Below are positions 54,327 through 63,973 of a stretch of DNA of 64,000 bases, one piece after another (positions within the stretch are counted from its first letter, which is position 1; every line of letters starts with the position of its first letter). Source of the stretch: CAWELS01 sp964468205 (GTDB lineage Bacteria > Acidobacteriota > Terriglobia > Bryobacterales > Bryobacteraceae). The position numbers and the translations under genes were made by a program. The notes below the pieces were generated by a model, which searched no databases, had not been told where the DNA came from, and worked only from the letters and a program-made list of their open reading frames with translations. Where the stretch lies: positions 9,497-73,496 of the forward strand of contig CAYXVG010000036.1 of assembly GCA_964468205.1 (NCBI GenBank). The letters are read 5' to 3'.

Positions 54327-54372
54327 CAAGTGCCGCTCTGAAGGCAATCTGGGCAATGAAGAGGGGAATGTT

Positions 54373-56643
54373 TTGGCCACCATATCTTCTGTTTCTATTC
54401 TTGCATCGCTGCTCGTCATCCTGATGAACGCGCTGCCTGCCGCCGGGCAAACAGCCGCCGCCGCCCTCGCCGGAATCGCCGTTGACGAAACGGGACAGCC
54501 GGTCGCCGGCGCAACCGTTCGTCTCGAAGAACTCGACCAAGCGGTGCTAACCTCCACATCCGGCGAATTCGAATTTAGCGGGCTTCCGCCGGGCGCCGTC
54601 ACGGTCACCGTCGACTCCGATAGCTTCTTCGCCGCCGAAGTCGAACAAATCGAACTCGTTGCCGGCCAAACGCTCGCCCTTGAGTTGGAGCTCATCCGCA
54701 AGGCGATCGTGGAGGAGACCATCGTGGTAACCGGAACCGGCACCGAATACCTCGCCGCCGAAGCCCCGGTGCGCACCGAACTCATCACTACTGAAATGGT
54801 CGAGAAACAGATCAAAACCACCCTCGCCGAGGCCCTAACCGCTACCATCCCCGGCATCCGCATCGAAATGAACTGCCAGAATTGCGGCTTCACCGAACTG
54901 CGGATGAACGGCCTCGACGGCGCATACACTCAGATCCTCGAAGACGGCCTGCCGAACTTCTCCGGCGTCGCCGCGGTCTATGGTCTCGAGCAGATACCCA
55001 CCGCGTTCGTGGACCAGATCGAAGTGGTCAAGGGGGGCAATGCCGCCCTCTACGGGCCAAGCGCCGTGGCTGGAGTGGTCAATCTGATCCGCCGCGAGCC
55101 GAGGCAGAACCGCTTTCGCGTCGACACCCAGGCCGGCTGGCACTACGGCCGTCCCGAACAACAGTTGGGAGCCGCCGGCCAACTCACCGATATTCCCGGA
55201 GGATTCTCCGGCGACTTCTTCTACCGCGGTATCAATCGCACACACATTGACCGCGACCGCGACGGATATTCCGACCTCGCCAAGCGCCGCCTCCACTCCG
55301 GCGGAGGCAAGCTCTACCGCTCGTTCCTCGAAGGCCGCGCCCGTCTGTCATTCGACGCCACCTATGCTGACGAGTTCCGGCGCGGCGGCGGTCAGCTTGA
55401 CCGCCCGCCCCACGAGACCTTGCTTACCGAACAGATCCTCTCGCGGCGCACCGCCGGCTCCCTGCGGTGGAACCACACTCCAACACCCACCACTTTCTAC
55501 AGTCTCAAAACCAGCCTCGCCTACCTGGACCGCGACACCTACTACGGCTCCCATTTCGACCCTAACGCCTATGGCTACACGAAGAATCCGCTTTGGGTGA
55601 CGGACATGCAGGTGGGTCGCCAAATCGCCAAGCACACGATCCTTGCCGGATACCAGATGTGGCGGGACGATGTCGAGGATGTTATTCCCGCATACGGGCG
55701 CGACCACGGCGGGCTCTTCACCGATCATGGCCTCTACATCCAGGACGAGTACCGCGCCACCACCAGGCTCATGATCCTCGGCGGCGTTCGCGTCGACAAG
55801 TCCAACCAGCTTGACCACTGGGTCGCCAGCCCCCGAGTCGGCTTGAAGTACGGCGCAACACAGAACCTCACCCTCCGGGCCACTCTCTCCACCGGATTCC
55901 GCGCCCCCGGCGTTTTTGACGAGGATCTCCACATCGCTTCCGCCGGCGGCGAGGCCTTGCTGATCGAAAACGGCCCGGCCCTGAAGGAAGAACGGTCGGT
56001 GAGCTTTAGCGGCGGCACGGACTACAACGGTGAAATCCGTGGCCGGCGCTTCCAGGTCGGCGCCAGCCTCTTCTACACCCGCCTCAGGGACAATTTTCTC
56101 CTCGTCGAAACCGATCGCCAGCAGCGGGACTCCCGCGTCTGGCTCCGCGAAAACGGTCCGGGCTCCTACGTGGGCGGCGTCGACCTGAACGGGAATTTCC
56201 GCCTCGCCTCGCGCCTCAACCTGCGTGGTGGAGCCACCTTCCAGGTGGCCCGCTTCGACGAGCCGGAGCCCCAATTCGGGTCGCTCGACTTCTTCCGGAC
56301 TCCCGAGCGCTACGGCTTCTTCGGTTTCGATCTCGACCTGCCGAAGAACCTTGAGTTCATCGGTACGGCCAACTTCACCGGCTCCATGGCCGTGCCGCAC
56401 TTCGCCGGCTTCATTCCCGAGGACCGCCTGCAAACCAGCAAGTCTTTCTCCGTTCTCGACCTCGTCGTATCCAAGATGTTCAACGTGACGGATCGCGCCC
56501 GCCTCAGGCTCTACGGACGCCTCGGAAATGTCACCGGCGCATTCCAGCCGGATCTGGATCGCGGTCCGAACCGCGATTCCTCATACGTCTACGGACCCGG
56601 CGCCATGCGCCAGTTCACCATCGGCACAACCTGGGAATTCTGA
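54373..56643 (+). CDS. TonB-dependent outer-membrane receptor
   Basis: The 756-residue protein has a signal peptide, a carboxypeptidase-regulatory-like domain (AGIAVDETGQPVAGATVRLEE), a plug domain (EETIVVTGTGTEYLAAEAPV, QIEVVKGGNAALYGPSAVAGV) and a beta-barrel that ends in the aromatic WEF. The plug has CQNCGF, a Cys pair typical of a subgroup with redox or metal-linked ligands. The start is TTG at 54373 with AGAGGGGA about 9 bases upstream; the ATG codons nearby are out of frame. It is divergent from the TlpA-like gene. The transported ligand is unknown. Confidence 0.88.
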   Translation: MATISSVSILASLLVILMNALPAAGQTAAAALAGIAVDETGQPVAGATVRLEELDQAVLTSTSGEFEFSGLPPGAVTVTVDSDSFFAAEVEQIELVAGQTLALELELIRKAIVEETIVVTGTGTEYLAAEAPVRTELITTEMVEKQIKTTLAEALTATIPGIRIEMNCQNCGFTELRMNGLDGAYTQILEDGLPNFSGVAAVYGLEQIPTAFVDQIEVVKGGNAALYGPSAVAGVVNLIRREPRQNRFRVDTQAGWHYGRPEQQLGAAGQLTDIPGGFSGDFFYRGINRTHIDRDRDGYSDLAKRRLHSGGGKLYRSFLEGRARLSFDATYADEFRRGGGQLDRPPHETLLTEQILSRRTAGSLRWNHTPTPTTFYSLKTSLAYLDRDTYYGSHFDPNAYGYTKNPLWVTDMQVGRQIAKHTILAGYQMWRDDVEDVIPAYGRDHGGLFTDHGLYIQDEYRATTRLMILGGVRVDKSNQLDHWVASPRVGLKYGATQNLTLRATLSTGFRAPGVFDEDLHIASAGGEALLIENGPALKEERSVSFSGGTDYNGEIRGRRFQVGASLFYTRLRDNFLLVETDRQQRDSRVWLRENGPGSYVGGVDLNGNFRLASRLNLRGGATFQVARFDEPEPQFGSLDFFRTPERYGFFGFDLDLPKNLEFIGTANFTGSMAVPHFAGFIPEDRLQTSKSFSVLDLVVSKMFNVTDRARLRLYGRLGNVTGAFQPDLDRGPNRDSSYVYGPGAMRQFTIGTTWEF

Positions 56644-56676
56644 GCTGCTCCATCCCGAGTACCGGCGGCGGCCCTG

Positions 56677-57255
56677 TCAGTCGCAGCCCCCGCAGCTCAT
56701 ACCGGCGACACGGCCGTCCACCGCGGCATCATCGTTCGCTCGGCAGAAGTAGCTGACATGCCGCCCCGGCTCCATCTCCGCGCAGTAGACGGCCAGCCCG
56801 CTGCGGCGCATCGCCTCGATCAACGGCTCCGGGCGGAACCCGCTCGTCAGCGCCACAATCTCGCCGGGCTCGAGCCTCACAACCGCCTGCTTTACCGCGC
56901 CCAGCGGATGCACCCCTCGCTCGAGCATCGGGTCGGCTTCAATCGTCTCCCGGATCCTCCCGCGGTCGAGCCATGCGGGTTCTCCCCCAGCTTCTTCCAC
57001 GGCCTCCTCTTCCAGCTCGTCGGCGTCCCCGGCAGCGCCCGTCGCCTCGCGGAGCTTCAGCACCAGGTCCCGCACGCTTACCCCGCCGACCCGGGCCGCC
57101 TGCTCGAGCGTCGCCACCTTCGCCACCGTGCGCCGCAGCACCGGATTCTTCAGCTTCCGGAAGGCCGGCGCCCATTCGATCAATACCTCATCTATGCCCG
57201 GGTACGCGTCAAGTAGCGCGCCCACTTTGGTTTGCGGATTAATGACAATACTCAT
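56677..57255 (-). CDS. DUF1858/DUF2249-domain protein with C-terminal Cys motif
   Basis: The 192-residue protein has an N-terminal DUF1858 segment (INPQTKVGALLDAYPGIDEV, WAPAFRKLKNPVLRRTVAKV) and an acidic linker. A DUF2249-type domain follows (LEPGEIVALTSGFRPEPLIE), and the end is GMSCGGCD, a possible metal site. These domains often accompany hemerythrin-like DUF438 proteins in anaerobic or nitric-oxide-linked loci. It is 24 bases downstream of such a gene here and is probably co-transcribed with it. Confidence 0.8.
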   Translation of the reverse strand: MSIVINPQTKVGALLDAYPGIDEVLIEWAPAFRKLKNPVLRRTVAKVATLEQAARVGGVSVRDLVLKLREATGAAGDADELEEEAVEEAGGEPAWLDRGRIRETIEADPMLERGVHPLGAVKQAVVRLEPGEIVALTSGFRPEPLIEAMRRSGLAVYCAEMEPGRHVSYFCRANDDAAVDGRVAGMSCGGCD

Positions 57256-57279
57256 TCGGTTTCTCCCCGGCCGTGCTCG

Positions 57280-58506
57280 TTAGTACTCGAGCAACCGCCG
57301 CTCCCCTTCCAACTCGCGGATTTTTGTCGCGTCCTGCGTCACCTCGAGCGTTCCCAGATAGTTGCGTTCCTCGTCGCGGATGGCGAAGTAGCGGATATGC
57401 ACGAAGCGGCCCTGGAAGTTAATCCAGAACTCCGCCACGTCCTGGGTCCCCGCCCGGAAATCCCCCACAATTCGATCCACGACGTTCACGCTGCGCGGCG
57501 GATGGCAGTGCTGTACCTTCCGTCCGATAATCGCCCGGCTCCGCGCGAACACGCGGTCCGGCCCTTCCGAGAAAAATGCCACCCGGTCTTCATGGTCCAC
57601 AAAGGTCAAGTCAACCGGGAGTGTCCGGAAAATACTCAGCAACTGCTGCAGCGTCAAGTTGCCTGTGGGCAGTTGTACCGCCTCCGACGATGCTAGCTTG
57701 AGCCCTTCCTTCACCACCGACTCCGGCGGCTGATAGCCCGCTTGCGGCTCCACCAGGCACCAGCCGTATTGGGGCGAGGCAAGCCAGACCTCCCCCCAAT
57801 CTTCATCGGTCAGCGTCCCAAGGCACATCGGCAGGAGGATCTTGTCCTCCTTGTAGATCATCTCTTCCACCGCGCCCAGCGCCTTCTCCGCCACCGTATC
57901 CGCCACCAGCTTCCATTCCCCGGCCGTCGCTTCCCGCTCCCCGAGCGCCGCGCCCAGATCCTTCAGCAGCTCGCGGACTTCGTCGTCCTTGGCCCACATC
58001 ACCTTCGATGGACCGGTGATCCCGTGTTTCTCCAGCTTCGGGAAAATCGCGTTCTCCTTCCGCTGATAGTGCTTCTCGATATCCATCAGATCGTTGTAGG
58101 CCTTGCGCCAGGCTACCAGCGGCTCCTCGGCCGGATCGTCGTCCGGCAGCTTCCGCACCGTGGCCATCGCCTGCCGCATGGAGAGAATCGCCCCGGCAAG
58201 CGCCTCGTTCTCCCGCCGCATGGTGTCCACCGGATGACCCGGCGGCACACTTCGGGGCGGCGGCGGAACCAGCACGTCACGCGTCACCTGGGAGTGCAAA
58301 TCGCACATCGACTGCACCTCCTCCACCGGCATGCCTTCCGCCATCAGCTCCTGCTCCATCGCCACGATTTCCGAGTAGTCCGTCTCCTTGACGATCTCCT
58401 CGAGCTTGCCCTTCACGGTTTCCGGCGCCTCGCCGGCGTGCAGACGCTTGATAATCTCTTTCAGCGTTCTTACTCTGTGCGCTCTGTTGTCGATAATCTC
58501 GCTCAT
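57280..58506 (-). CDS. DUF438 / hemerythrin-like / PAS protein
   Basis: The 408-residue protein begins with a DUF438 domain (residues 10-75) that ends in CDLHSQVTRDVL, with Cys68 and His71. A hemerythrin-like four-helix domain follows (His91 in HPVDTMRREN, IEKHYQRKENAIFP). A C-terminal PAS domain (about 285-400) contains FVDHEDRVAFFSEG and WINFQGRFVHIRYFAIRDE. It is cytoplasmic. Relatives are linked to oxygen, nitric oxide or iron-sulfur stress; the exact reaction is not established. It is the first gene of the pair with the DUF1858/DUF2249 gene. Confidence 0.87.
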   Translation of the reverse strand: MSEIIDNRAHRVRTLKEIIKRLHAGEAPETVKGKLEEIVKETDYSEIVAMEQELMAEGMPVEEVQSMCDLHSQVTRDVLVPPPPRSVPPGHPVDTMRRENEALAGAILSMRQAMATVRKLPDDDPAEEPLVAWRKAYNDLMDIEKHYQRKENAIFPKLEKHGITGPSKVMWAKDDEVRELLKDLGAALGEREATAGEWKLVADTVAEKALGAVEEMIYKEDKILLPMCLGTLTDEDWGEVWLASPQYGWCLVEPQAGYQPPESVVKEGLKLASSEAVQLPTGNLTLQQLLSIFRTLPVDLTFVDHEDRVAFFSEGPDRVFARSRAIIGRKVQHCHPPRSVNVVDRIVGDFRAGTQDVAEFWINFQGRFVHIRYFAIRDEERNYLGTLEVTQDATKIRELEGERRLLEY

Positions 58507-58630
58507 GGTTTGCCTTCTGCCCCTCTTTCTGACAGTGTAGGCGCCCCGGTGGTTTCAAACCATGACTTTGGTCACACCCGGGCCGGATCCGGCACAGGCG
58601 AGCCGCTACAATTCAGACAGGAACCAATCC

Positions 58631-60355
58631 ATGGAAAACATCGAGATCGCGAAGCTCCTCGCCGAAACCGCTGACTTGATGGAGATCGCCGCGTCGGACC
58701 CCTTCCGCATCCGCAGCTACCGCAACGCGGCGGCCGTCATCGAAGGCTACACGGAACGCATCGCGGACATCGCCGGCGACCAGCAAAAGAAGCTCACCGG
58801 TATCCCGGGCATAGGGAAGGGAATCGCCGCCGTCATCACCGAGATCCTCGAACGCGGATCCTTTGAACGGCGCGAGGAGCTGCTCGAGAAGTATCCCCCA
58901 ACGGCGCTCGAATTCCTCAAAATTAAGGGACTCGGACCCAAAAGCATCGCCCTCATCATCGAGCATTACAGGGTCAGCACGGTCGACGATCTCGAGAAAC
59001 TGTGCCGCGAGCAGAAGCTCCGTGTCCTCCCGCGCATGGGCGCAAAGCTCGAGGAGAAGGTGCTACGCTCCATCGCCAATTACCGGAAAGGCGCCGGCCG
59101 CTTCCTGCTCAACTTCGGTAGCGACAGCGCCGCTTCCCTCATCGACTACCTCTCGGAGGCCGTCCACCCGGAAAAAATCTCCATGGCCGGCAGCGTGCGC
59201 CGCGGCAAGGAGACCATCGGCGACGTGGACATCCTTGTCTCGGGAGACGGGGCCGCCAAAGCTCTCGACGCCTTCGTCAAGCACCCCCGCGTCACCGAAG
59301 TTCTCGGCCACGGCGAGAACAAGGCGAGCGCGCTGGTCGGAATCGAAGGCCTGCAGGTCGATGTGCGGGCGCTGCCGCCTGAGAGCTATGGCGCGGCGCT
59401 GCAGTATTTCACCGGCAGCAAGGAACACAACGTTGTCTTGCGCCAGCGGGCCCTGAAAATGGGCTACTCTCTCAACGAATACGGCTTGCGGAAATTGGAT
59501 TCCGATGAGCGCGCCGCCGGCGCCGCCGAGGAAGAGATCTACGACGCCCTAGGCCTGAAATGGATCCCTCCGGAGCTCCGGGAAAACCAGGGCGAGATCG
59601 AAGCCGCCGAACAAGGCCGGCTACCGGTACTCGTCGAGCCGGGCGATATTCGCGGCGACCTTCACATGCACACCACCGAAAGCGACGGCCGCGCCTCCTT
59701 CGAGGAGATGGCCGCCGCGGCCGCCGAACTGGAGTACGAATACATCGCCGTAACTGACCACTCCAAGGCCCTCGCCATGGCCAACGGGCTCGACGAAAAG
59801 CGCGTCGTCGCGTTCGCCGCCCGCGTGCGCCGCTGGAATGAAAGGGGCGGCGGCATTCGCATCTTCTCTGGGCTCGAATGCGACATCATGCGCGATGGCT
59901 CCATGGATATCGCCAACGACGCCTTGGCCGAACTCGACTTCGTGATCGGAAGCGTCCACAGCCACATGAATCTCGATCCGCCCGCGATGACCGGCCGCCT
60001 CTTGCGCGCCATCGAGAACCCCTACGTACGCGTCATCGGCCACCCCACCGGCCGGGTGCTGCTCCGCCGCGAACCGTTCGCCTTCGATTTCGAGCAGGTG
60101 GCCGCCGCCGCCGCGGCCAACCGTGTCTGCCTCGAAATCAACGCGAGTCCCGAACGGCTCGATCTCCACGCAAGCCTCATCCGAGCGGCTAAGGCCCGTG
60201 GCGCCCGCTTCATCATCTCCACCGACGCTCACCATCCCCGGCACCTCGCCAACATGCGCTATGGCGTCCTCACGGCGCGGCGCGGCTGGCTCTCCCCGGA
60301 GGATATCCTCAATACGTTGCCCGTGGCTGATTTCGAAGCGGCGCTCCGGCGGTAA
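58631..60355 (+). CDS. polX: DNA polymerase X (Pol beta plus PHP domain)
   Basis: The 574-residue protein has helix-hairpin-helix elements (LTGIPGIGKGIAAVI, LKIKGLGPKSIALI) and a Pol beta-like nucleotidyltransferase core (SMAGSVRRGKETIGDVDILV with the catalytic Asp pair). A C-terminal PHP domain follows (RGDLHMHTTESDGRASFEEM, VTDHSKALAMANG, IGSVHSHMN, STDAHHP). Bacterial PolX repairs gapped DNA and has 3'-5' exonuclease and AP-endonuclease activity in the PHP part. The ATG 58631 starts the conserved protein; a frame from 58562 is an extension without conservation. Confidence 0.95.
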   Translation: MENIEIAKLLAETADLMEIAASDPFRIRSYRNAAAVIEGYTERIADIAGDQQKKLTGIPGIGKGIAAVITEILERGSFERREELLEKYPPTALEFLKIKGLGPKSIALIIEHYRVSTVDDLEKLCREQKLRVLPRMGAKLEEKVLRSIANYRKGAGRFLLNFGSDSAASLIDYLSEAVHPEKISMAGSVRRGKETIGDVDILVSGDGAAKALDAFVKHPRVTEVLGHGENKASALVGIEGLQVDVRALPPESYGAALQYFTGSKEHNVVLRQRALKMGYSLNEYGLRKLDSDERAAGAAEEEIYDALGLKWIPPELRENQGEIEAAEQGRLPVLVEPGDIRGDLHMHTTESDGRASFEEMAAAAAELEYEYIAVTDHSKALAMANGLDEKRVVAFAARVRRWNERGGGIRIFSGLECDIMRDGSMDIANDALAELDFVIGSVHSHMNLDPPAMTGRLLRAIENPYVRVIGHPTGRVLLRREPFAFDFEQVAAAAAANRVCLEINASPERLDLHASLIRAAKARGARFIISTDAHHPRHLANMRYGVLTARRGWLSPEDILNTLPVADFEAALRR

Positions 60356-60540
60356 TCTGGCGCCGCCGGCCGCGGCCGCGCATCTCCTCTCCAAGACGAA
60401 CTGTTTGCAACAGCCAATTCAACGCCGCAATCGTAACTCACTCGCCATTCCCCGGTAATCATTAAACAGGAACCTGGCAAAACTCCTTTATGGGTATCCC
60501 GGTTCCCCGGGTCAAATTAAGAAACTGTGAGGTGAAAAGA

Positions 60541-63500
60541 ATGAGGTCAAGAGTGAGAACAGTAGGGTTGCGCCTGTTTATAGCGTTTGCCCTTCTATTG
60601 ACAGCACTCGCTTCCAACGCGTTTGCTCAAACGGCCACCTTAACCGGCCGCGTCACCGATAGCACCGGCGCCGTCATCCCCGGCGTGTCAGTGGCGGCGA
60701 CAAACTTAGCCACCAGCGTGGAAAGAGTTACGAGAACCAATGAAGTCGGCTATTACGCGATTCCGCTGCTCCCCCCGGGAAGCTACCGAATCAGCGTCAC
60801 GCAAGACGGGTTCAAGAGCGTCAGCCGCGCCGGCGTCATTCTCGAGGTGGATCAGAAAGCCGCAATCGACTTCCAAATGGAAGTCGGCGAAGTCGCGGAG
60901 CGAATCGAGGTGACGGCTGACGCTGTCCAACTGAATACCGTCGAAGCGTCCCGCGGCCAGGTCATTGAGAACCGCCGCATTGTCGACATGCCGCTCAACG
61001 GCCGGGACTACATCCAGTTGGCCTTGCTCTCGGCCGGCACTGTGCAGCCTATCGGCGGCCGCTATGGCGGCTTCTCCACCGCCGGCCAGAAGACTACCCA
61101 GAACAACTTCATGCTCGATGGCATCGACAACAACGGCATCGAACTTGCCGGCGCCCAACGCCGCGGCGAAATGATCAAGCCGTCCATCGACGCTGTGCAG
61201 GAGTTCAAAGTCCAGACCAACGCCTACGCCGCCGAATTCGGCCGCGCCATGGGCGGAGTGGTCAACGTGACCACCAAGAGCGGCACGAACCAGTTCCACG
61301 GTGCCGCCTTCTGGTTTCTGCGCAACGAGGAACTCGATGCGAAGAACTTCTTCGACCCCGCTGACCGCGACAAGCCGCCATTTAAGCGTAATCAGTTCGG
61401 ATTCGCCGCCGGCGGCCCCATCATCCCCAACAAGCTCTTCATCTTTGGCGACTATGAGGGAACGCGCATCCGCGAGTCGGCTACCATCACCTCCACCGTC
61501 CCTAGCCAGGCCATGCGCCAGGGCGATTTCTCGGGGCTTGGCCAACCGCTCAACGACCCAACCACCGGCGCGCCATTCGCCGGCAACATCATTCCTGAAA
61601 ACCGCTTTGACCGGCTTGGTTCTGACCTGATCAACTTGTATCCGGCCCCGCAGAACAACAATGCGGCGAATAACTTCGTCAACCAGTCGCCCGACAAGGA
61701 GGATCAGGACCGCTGGGATGTCCGCAGCGACTGGAACATCGGATCGAAGGACACCGTCTTCGGCCGCATCAGTTGGAACGACCGCGAGTTCCCGGCCGCC
61801 CTCGCCCTGCCTCCACCGGCCTTCGGCGGCGGCTTTGACGGCACCGTTACCGGTTGGAACATCGGCGGAAGCTGGAACCACATCTGGTCGCCGAACCTCA
61901 TCATGAACATTCGCGGCGGCTGGAACTTCGCCGAGTTCACCCGCGTCAACCCGGCTGCGGCCGGCTCGGCTAACCTGAACGAGCAGTTTGACGTGCCCGG
62001 AGTGGACCGCACGCAGCCCGGCGGCTTCTCGAACTTCGGCGTCAGCGGATTCCGGAACGTCGGTCTGGGTGGCTTCAACCCAGTGGACCGCGATTCGCAG
62101 AACCGCCAGATCGCCGGTGATGCCACCTGGATCAAAGGCGCCCACACCATCAAATTCGGCGCCAACGTACTCCGCAGCCAGAACAACATCTTCAACATCC
62201 GCAACGAAGTTGGCAACTTCAACTTCAACGGCCGGTTCACTGGCAACGGCGCGGCTGACCTCCTGGTCGGCGCCACCAACCAACTCGTCTGGTCCAACCG
62301 CTTGCTCGTGCAGTTGCGAAGCTGGAATACGGGCTACTTCATCCAGGACGACTGGAAGATCACCCCGCGCCTCACCTTGAACCTCGGCGCCCGCTACGAA
62401 CTCGTTCTTCCCTTCCAGGAAAAGAACGACAAGATGGGGAACTTCCTCATCGAGGACCCCAACAACGTCCAGTTAGTCCTGGCCGGAACACCCGCCGCCG
62501 GTGATGGCCGGCGCGCTCGGTCGCTGATCAAGACGGACCCGAACAACATCATGCCCCGCGTCGGCTTCGCCTACCGGGTCACCGAAAAAACCGTCATCCG
62601 CGGCGGCTTCGGCATGTTCTACGGTTACCTCGAACCCACCGGCGACTCCGAGTTCCTCATTGGAAACGCTCCCTTCGCCTTTGGCGTGACCCAAACCTCG
62701 AGCCCGACAGCCCCCGTGTTCCAGCTCTCCGACGGACCGGCGCCCGGCTCCCTCGAACTTGCCAACGCCACCGGCCTCACCTTCGCTTCCTTCGAGCAAG
62801 ACCCCGACAACTTCTACAACGCGCAGTGGAACTTCAACATTCAGCACCAGCTCGGCCAGGACTGGCTCGTCGAGGTCGGCTACTCGGGTTCGAAGGCTTC
62901 GCACCTGCTCGAGCGGTTCGAGGGCAATTTCTCGCCTCCGGGCCCCGGCAATCTCAATGCCAAGCGGCCCATCCAGTCCGCCGAAATCCCGGGTGTCGGC
63001 ATCGTCAGCCCCTTGGGTCCGGTCCAGTTCCACCAGCAGGCTTTCAACTCCAACTACCAGGCGCTGGTGGCCAAGCTTGAGAAGCGCTTCTCGCAGGGCT
63101 TTACTGTCCTCACCAGCTACACGTTCTCTAAGACCATGGGTGACACGGCCTGCGGCGGCGCCGCTCCTGGTAACGCCGGCGGCTGCGGCATCCAAGACCC
63201 CACCAACCGTAGAAACGAGCGGGCCCGCGACAGCCAGGACTTCCCCCACGCCTTCGTCTTGAGCGGCGTCTGGGAAGTGCCCTTTGGCCGCGGCCGCGCC
63301 TTCGGCTCGAACTGGAACAGCATCACCGACACCATCCTCGGCGGCTGGAGCCTCGGGTCGATCGTCAGCTACGCTTCCGGCGCCCCGTTCAGCCCCGTCG
63401 TTCAGGGCAACCCCGCCAACACCGGCAGCATCACCGTGGTCAACCGCCCGAACGTGGTCGGCGACCCGGACGCCGGCGACCGTACCGTCAATCGCGACTT

Positions 63501-63780
63501 CAACACTGACGCTTTCGTGGCGAACAATCAGTTCGGGCTCGGCAACGCCGGCCGGAATATCCTTCGTGGCCGAAACCAGTTCAACTGGGATTTCTCGGCG
63601 CTCAAGGATTTCCCGATCAAGGAACGGATGAAACTTCAATTCCGCTTTGAGGCGTTTCACTTCACCAACACGCCGCGTTTCGGCAACCCGGGCAACGTAC
63701 TCGGTACCCCGAACTTCGGCGTCATCGGTAGCGCGGAAACCCCGCGCAACCTCCAGTTCGGCCTAAAGCTGCTCTGGTAA
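60541..63780 (+). CDS. Large Oar-like TonB-dependent receptor with carboxypeptidase-regulatory domain
   Basis: From ATG 60541 the product is 1079 residues with a signal peptide (LRLFIAFALLLTALASNAFA). A CarboxypepD_reg-like domain comes next (TGRVTDSTGAVIPGVSVAAT), then a plug (RRIVDMPLNGRDYIQLALLS, FMLDGIDNNGIEL, GGVVNVTTKSGTNQFHG) and a long beta-barrel ending in FGLKLLW. AGGTGA sits about 8 bases upstream; an in-frame start at 60490 would mask the signal peptide. Such receptors are abundant in Acidobacteriota and are thought to import oligosaccharides or protein fragments. The 185 bases upstream hold no clear promoter. Confidence 0.93.
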   Translation: MRSRVRTVGLRLFIAFALLLTALASNAFAQTATLTGRVTDSTGAVIPGVSVAATNLATSVERVTRTNEVGYYAIPLLPPGSYRISVTQDGFKSVSRAGVILEVDQKAAIDFQMEVGEVAERIEVTADAVQLNTVEASRGQVIENRRIVDMPLNGRDYIQLALLSAGTVQPIGGRYGGFSTAGQKTTQNNFMLDGIDNNGIELAGAQRRGEMIKPSIDAVQEFKVQTNAYAAEFGRAMGGVVNVTTKSGTNQFHGAAFWFLRNEELDAKNFFDPADRDKPPFKRNQFGFAAGGPIIPNKLFIFGDYEGTRIRESATITSTVPSQAMRQGDFSGLGQPLNDPTTGAPFAGNIIPENRFDRLGSDLINLYPAPQNNNAANNFVNQSPDKEDQDRWDVRSDWNIGSKDTVFGRISWNDREFPAALALPPPAFGGGFDGTVTGWNIGGSWNHIWSPNLIMNIRGGWNFAEFTRVNPAAAGSANLNEQFDVPGVDRTQPGGFSNFGVSGFRNVGLGGFNPVDRDSQNRQIAGDATWIKGAHTIKFGANVLRSQNNIFNIRNEVGNFNFNGRFTGNGAADLLVGATNQLVWSNRLLVQLRSWNTGYFIQDDWKITPRLTLNLGARYELVLPFQEKNDKMGNFLIEDPNNVQLVLAGTPAAGDGRRARSLIKTDPNNIMPRVGFAYRVTEKTVIRGGFGMFYGYLEPTGDSEFLIGNAPFAFGVTQTSSPTAPVFQLSDGPAPGSLELANATGLTFASFEQDPDNFYNAQWNFNIQHQLGQDWLVEVGYSGSKASHLLERFEGNFSPPGPGNLNAKRPIQSAEIPGVGIVSPLGPVQFHQQAFNSNYQALVAKLEKRFSQGFTVLTSYTFSKTMGDTACGGAAPGNAGGCGIQDPTNRRNERARDSQDFPHAFVLSGVWEVPFGRGRAFGSNWNSITDTILGGWSLGSIVSYASGAPFSPVVQGNPANTGSITVVNRPNVVGDPDAGDRTVNRDFNTDAFVANNQFGLGNAGRNILRGRNQFNWDFSALKDFPIKERMKLQFRFEAFHFTNTPRFGNPGNVLGTPNFGVIGSAETPRNLQFGLKLLW

Positions 63781-63792
63781 CCATCACCCCCA

Positions 63793-63831
63793 AGCCGCCT
63801 CCGGCTTCCCTGGGCTGGAGGCGGCTCTTTT
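63793..63831 (+). terminator. Intrinsic terminator after the large TonB receptor
   Basis: A perfect ten-base stem (63793-63802 with 63817-63826) surrounds a 14-base loop and is followed by CTTTT. It starts 12 bases after the stop codon and should end the receptor transcript. Confidence 0.82.
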
Positions 63832-63973
63832 CCCCTCGCGGCATCGCCGCCGTCCCCGAAGTTCCCCTCACCCAGATTTGCCCTGCCACCCAACAGTACT
63901 CCGCCCATCGCAGCCCACCGTTGCTATGCCAAACCACGTTACCCGCTCCGCTCCCACCTCCAATCACCACCCT

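Noticed and set aside
60706..62283. A 525-codon open frame on the minus strand inside the large TonB receptor gene
   Set aside because: It is a high-GC shadow of the receptor gene, rich in Val/Ala/Asp/Glu from the antisense of a coding frame, with no motif and no ribosome-binding site.
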